24,757 nucleotides of DNA from an uncultured Flavobacteriaceae bacterium (GTDB lineage Bacteria > Bacteroidota > Bacteroidia > Flavobacteriales > Flavobacteriaceae). The notes under the pieces were generated by a model, which saw only the letters and a list, made by a program, of their open reading frames with translations, did no database searches and was not told the DNA's origin. Position numbers and translations under genes: made by a program. Numbering within the stretch: position 1 is the stretch's first letter; each line of letters opens with the position of its first letter. The stretch is taken from contig CALITN010000051.1 in assembly GCA_938041595.1 (NCBI GenBank), positions 1-24,757 on the forward strand. The letters are read 5' to 3'. This document shows positions 20,839 through 24,757 of this stretch, in pieces.

Positions 20839-23800
20839 CTATTCTTCAATAGGCATTTCTTCTTGCTGATCGATCAACAAACTCTTATACTCGTCCTTGG
20901 AACCAACAATGGTATTGTTGTATTCGCGGAGTCCTGTTCCTGCTGGAATTTTATGTCCTACAATAACATTCTCTTTCAGACCGTTTAAGTGGTCTTCTTT
21001 TCCGTTAACCGCTGCTTCGTTGAGTACTTTTGTCGTTTCTTGGAAGGAAGCTGCTGAGATAAAGGATTTGGTCTGTAGAGACGCGCGGGTAATTCCTTGC
21101 AACTCCGGAGTCGCTGTAGCTGGCGAGGCATCACGCGCCATCACCAAGGCTTTGTCTTCTCGTTTGAGCAACGAATTCTCATCCCGTAACTCTCGTGCCG
21201 TGACCATTTGACCTTGCTTCAAGTTTTCGCTCGCGCCAACTTCTTCGACAATCTTCTTACCATATAGGTTATCATTTTCTTGGATAAAGTCGGTTTTATA
21301 CACCAACTGTCCTTCTAAGAAAATAGAATCTCCTGGGTCTTGGATTTTCACTTTACGCATCATTTGACGAACTACGACTTCAAAGTGCTTGTCGTTGATC
21401 TTCACCCCTTGCAATCGATAGACTTCTTGTACTTCGTTCACCAAGTATTGCTGAACGGCAGAAGGGCCTTTGATTTTAAGGATATCTGTTGGTGTGATGG
21501 AACCATCAGAAAGTGGCATTCCCGCTTTGACAAAGTCATTCTCCTGTACCAATATCTGATTGGATAGTTTGACAAGATATTTTTTCACATCACCAAACTT
21601 GGACTCCACGATAATCTCACGATTACCTCGCTTGATTTTTCCGAAAGAAACAACACCATCGATTTCAGAAACAACAGCAGGGTTCGAAGGATTTCGTGCT
21701 TCGAACAATTCCGTTACACGTGGCAAACCTCCTGTAATATCTCCAGACTTAGCCGATTTACGTGGAATTTTAACCAGAATTTTTCCTTCTTTGATTTTCT
21801 CACCATCATCTACGATTAGGTGGGCACCCACAGGCAGGTTGTAGGAACGAAGAGTAGTTCCTTTGCCATCTACAATCAATAGGGTTGGAATGAGTTTCTT
21901 ATTTCGAGATTCAGAAATTACCTTTTCTTGGAAACCAGTTTGTTCATCAATTTCTACTTGATAGGTAACTCCTTGTTCGATATTTTCAAATACGATTTTC
22001 CCTGAGAATTCAGAGACGATCACTCCATTAAATGGATCCCACTGACAAATCAAATCGCCTTTGTTGAGTTTCGCACCATCTTTGATTTTGATGGTTGAAC
22101 CGTAAGGAATGTTGTTGGTACTCAAAACGTTTTTGGTTTTGGCATCCAAAAGCTTGATTTCAGCCGTACGAGAAATTACAATCTCAGCTTCATTGCCTTC
22201 AGCATCCAAACCGTTAACAGTTTTAAGATCTTCGATTTCAGCAACTCCTTTGAATTTAGCAATCAAGGAATTTTCCTCTGAAATGTTTCCAGCAACTCCA
22301 CCCACGTGGAAAGTACGAAGCGTCAACTGTGTTCCAGGCTCTCCAATGGATTGAGCGGCGACAACACCAACAGCTTCTCCTTTTTGTACCATTTTACTGG
22401 TAGCAAGGTTTCGTCCGTAACATTTCACACAGATCCCTTCGGGTGCTTCACAGGTCAATGGAGAACGGACTTCTACCGCATCGATTGGTGAAGCATTGAT
22501 TTTATCTACAATGGAATCGGTAATTTCTTCTCCAGCCGCAACAATGATTTCATTAGAACTTGGATCAATCACATCGTGTAAGGCAACACGTCCTAAGATT
22601 CGTTCACCTAGTGATTCCACGATCTCCTCGTTTTTCTTCAACGCAGAAACGTTAATACCACGAAGCGTATTACAGTCTTCAATATTGATAATGGCATCTT
22701 GTGACACATCTACCAAGCGGCGGGTCAAGTAGCCCGCGTCAGCTGTTTTCAAAGCCGTATCTGCCAGTCCTTTACGTGCACCGTGCGTTGAGATAAAGTA
22801 TTCCAAAATAGACAACCCTTCCTTAAAGTTTGAAAGGATTGGGTTCTCAATGATTTCCCCGCCGCCAACATTTGATTTCTTTGGCTTGGCCATTAGGCCC
22901 CGCATTCCCGTAAGCTGACGAATCTGCTCTTTAGAACCTCGTGCTCCAGAATCCAACATCATATACACCGAGTTAAATCCTTGTTGGTCTTCACTAATGT
23001 TTTTCATAGCGAGTTCCGTCAAGGTAGCGTTGGTTGATGTCCAAACGTCAATCACCTGGTTGTAGCGTTCGTTATTGGTAATCAATCCCATATTGTAGTT
23101 GGCCATAATACCTTCTACTTGCTTGTTAGCATCTACGATCATCTGCTCCTTTTTCGGAGGGATGATGATATCCCCTAAGCTAAAGGACAGTCCCCCTTTA
23201 AAGGCAAAGCCGTAGCCCATATCTTTGATCTTATCCAAGAACTCAGCCGTTTCAGGAACACTGGTTACTTTTAAAATACCTCCAATAATCTCCCGTAGGT
23301 TTTTCTTGGTCAATACCTCATTGATATACCCGGCTTCCTCAGGAACAACTTCGTTAAAAAGGACACGACCTACTGTTGATTCAATCAACTGATATTCTAA
23401 TTCGCCTTTTTCGTTAAAGTCCTTGGCGCGAATTTTAATGATTGCGTTCAGGTCAACGCGTTTGTCATTAAGCGCAATATGAACTTCCTCTGCCGAATAG
23501 AACACCAATCCTTCTCCTTTTACAGGATATTCTTTGGTGGACTTTCGTGCCTTGGTCATGTAGTATAATCCCAAAACCATGTCTTGAGAAGGCACGGTAA
23601 TTGGCGAACCGTTAGCAGGGTTCAAAATATTATGCGAAGCCAACATCAATAGCTGCGCTTCCAAAATTGCTTCAGGGCCTAGGGGCAAGTGAACCGCCAT
23701 TTGATCCCCATCAAAGTCCGCATTAAAGGCTGTACATACCAAGGGGTGCAATTGAATCGCTTTTCCTTCGATCAGTTTGGGTTGGAAAGCCTGAATTCCC

Positions 23801-24757
23801 AAACGGTGAAGTGTGGGGGCTCGGTTAAGAAGCACGGGGTGTCCTTTCAACACGTTTTCCAAGATATCCCAAACAACGGGCTCTTTACGATCAATAATTT
23901 TCTTGGCAGACTTCACGGTCTTAACAATTCCTCTTTCAATCAACTTACGGATGATAAAAGGCTTGTATAGCTCTGCAGCCATTCCCTTAGGAAGTCCACA
24001 TTCAAATAATTTCATTTCCGGTCCAACAACAATCACGGAGCGTGCTGAGTAGTCCACACGTTTCCCTAATAGGTTTTGGCGGAAGCGACCTTGTTTTCCT
24101 TTGAGAGAATCCGAAAGTGATTTCAAGGGTCGATTGGATTCAGTCTTAACCGCAGACGATTTACGGGTATTGTCAAAAAGAGAATCCACAGACTCCTGCA
24201 GCATTCGCTTTTCGTTACGCAAGATCACCTCTGGGGCTTTTATTTCCACCAAGCGCTTCAAACGATTGTTTCGGATAATCACACGACGGTAAAGGTCATT
24301 TAAGTCGGATGTAGCAAAGCGGCCTCCATCAAGTGGAACCAATGGGCGCAACTCTGGTGGGATCACCGGAATGACTTTCATTATCATCCACTCGGGAAGG
24401 TTTTCCGAACGCTCATTGGCATCGCGGAAAGCTTCTACCACCTGCAAACGTTTTAAGGCTTCTGTTTTTCTTTGCTTAGAGGTTTCATTATTGGCTTTAT
24501 GACGCAGTTCATAGGAAAGCTCGTTAAGGTCTATACGACCCAAAAGCTCAATCAAACACTCGGCTCCCATCTTAGCGATAAATTTATCGGGGTCACTGTC
24601 TTCCAAATATTGGTTTTCAGCGGGAAGTGTGTCCATGATATTGAGGTATTCCTCCTCGGTCAAAAAGTCCATTTTCTGAACAGCTTCTCCCTCTTCGTTT
24701 TTGGCAATTCCAGCCTGGATCACTACATAACGCTCATAATAAATGATCATATCGAGC
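20839..24757 (-). CDS. rpoC: RNA polymerase beta' subunit, N-terminus outside the window
   Basis: The frame is open through the right edge: codons for Leu-Asp precede Met at 24750, matching the internal RpoC sequence [15 protein letters not shown], so the ATG at 24750 is not the true start and the N-terminal zinc-binding region is missing from the window. About 1305 residues are visible. Landmarks: [20 protein letters not shown] (rudder/lid region), the catalytic NADFDGD with its three Mg-binding Asp (coded near 23724-23704), the second zinc site (IEDC, then [15 protein letters not shown]), and the trigger-loop stretch [12 protein letters not shown]. The end [10 protein letters not shown] is acidic. 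The protein is the catalytic subunit of RNA polymerase and would lie downstream of rpoB. The DUF3467 gene follows at once. Confidence 0.98.
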   Translation of the reverse strand, partial: LDMIIYYERYVVIQAGIAKNEEGEAVQKMDFLTEEEYLNIMDTLPAENQYLEDSDPDKFIAKMGAECLIELLGRIDLNELSYELRHKANNETSKQRKTEALKRLQVVEAFRDANERSENLPEWMIMKVIPVIPPELRPLVPLDGGRFATSDLNDLYRRVIIRNNRLKRLVEIKAPEVILRNEKRMLQESVDSLFDNTRKSSAVKTESNRPLKSLSDSLKGKQGRFRQNLLGKRVDYSARSVIVVGPEMKLFECGLPKGMAAELYKPFIIRKLIERGIVKTVKSAKKIIDRKEPVVWDILENVLKGHPVLLNRAPTLHRLGIQAFQPKLIEGKAIQLHPLVCTAFNADFDGDQMAVHLPLGPEAILEAQLLMLASHNILNPANGSPITVPSQDMVLGLYYMTKARKSTKEYPVKGEGLVFYSAEEVHIALNDKRVDLNAIIKIRAKDFNEKGELEYQLIESTVGRVLFNEVVPEEAGYINEVLTKKNLREIIGGILKVTSVPETAEFLDKIKDMGYGFAFKGGLSFSLGDIIIPPKKEQMIVDANKQVEGIMANYNMGLITNNERYNQVIDVWTSTNATLTELAMKNISEDQQGFNSVYMMLDSGARGSKEQIRQLTGMRGLMAKPKKSNVGGGEIIENPILSNFKEGLSILEYFISTHGARKGLADTALKTADAGYLTRRLVDVSQDAIINIEDCNTLRGINVSALKKNEEIVESLGERILGRVALHDVIDPSSNEIIVAAGEEITDSIVDKINASPIDAVEVRSPLTCEAPEGICVKCYGRNLATSKMVQKGEAVGVVAAQSIGEPGTQLTLRTFHVGGVAGNISEENSLIAKFKGVAEIEDLKTVNGLDAEGNEAEIVISRTAEIKLLDAKTKNVLSTNNIPYGSTIKIKDGAKLNKGDLICQWDPFNGVIVSEFSGKIVFENIEQGVTYQVEIDEQTGFQEKVISESRNKKLIPTLLIVDGKGTTLRSYNLPVGAHLIVDDGEKIKEGKILVKIPRKSAKSGDITGGLPRVTELFEARNPSNPAVVSEIDGVVSFGKIKRGNREIIVESKFGDVKKYLVKLSNQILVQENDFVKAGMPLSDGSITPTDILKIKGPSAVQQYLVNEVQEVYRLQGVKINDKHFEVVVRQMMRKVKIQDPGDSIFLEGQLVYKTDFIQENDNLYGKKIVEEVGASENLKQGQMVTARELRDENSLLKREDKALVMARDASPATATPELQGITRASLQTKSFISAASFQETTKVLNEAAVNGKEDHLNGLKENVIVGHKIPAGTGLREYNNTIVGSKDEYKSLLIDQQEEMPIEE

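Noticed and set aside
24748..24750. ATG at 24750 as the start of rpoC
   Set aside because: The frame continues to the window edge, and the sequence there is internal RpoC sequence, so the real start is outside.

Overview
The window looks like a chromosomal core segment of a flavobacterium (Bacteroidetes, probably Flavobacteriaceae, possibly marine). The evidence is the type of the proteins (a Bacteroidetes-type RpoC followed by a DUF3467 protein, a DUF5916 outer-surface protein, a DUF4369 lipoprotein, a TetR/ABC1-kinase pair, a short HtpG), several promoter boxes of the Bacteroidetes form TAnnTTTG, moderate A+T richness, and weak Shine-Dalgarno signals. No phage, IS element, CRISPR array, tRNA or rRNA is visible, and no intergenic gap exceeds 200 bases. 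Genus and species cannot be fixed from this.

Layout. 2-454 (+): 3' end of a probable aspartyl-protease/PDZ gene. 498-4505 (-): a tight four-gene unit transcribed E2 acyltransferase, DEDDh exonuclease, FAH-family hydrolase, cinA. 4566-5183 (-): recR, divergent from 5245-6711 (+), a sodium:solute symporter. 6682-8058 (-): a KASIII (fabH) gene followed without a gap by a CoA-binding protein whose 3' end overlaps the symporter gene. 8148-10109 (-): TetR-like regulator abutting an ABC1/UbiB-type kinase, closed by a strong terminator. 10261-12138 (+): htpG with its own terminator. 12275-13806 (+): small membrane protein, SAM methyltransferase and AlkB. 13991-17028 (+): DUF5916 protein and DUF4369 lipoprotein. 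17025-18742 (-): idi, queD-like, Bcp-type peroxiredoxin, then a small helical protein of unknown role with its own likely promoter. 18840-20429 (+): prfC, divergent from idi. 20528-24757 (-): rpoC (5' end outside the window) and a DUF3467 gene, separated from prfC by a bidirectional terminator.

Most genes are housekeeping: transcription (rpoC), translation termination (prfC), recombination repair (recR), alkylation repair (AlkB), protein folding (htpG), isoprenoid, pterin and fatty-acid metabolism. I found no convincing new multi-gene system. The parts that deserve a second look are the TetR/ABC1-kinase pair with an inverted repeat in its upstream region, the small unknown protein after the idi operon, the exonuclease with an extra C-terminal domain inside a metabolic operon, the membrane protein/methyltransferase/AlkB cluster, and promoters placed so close to start codons that some transcripts would be leaderless or nearly so.
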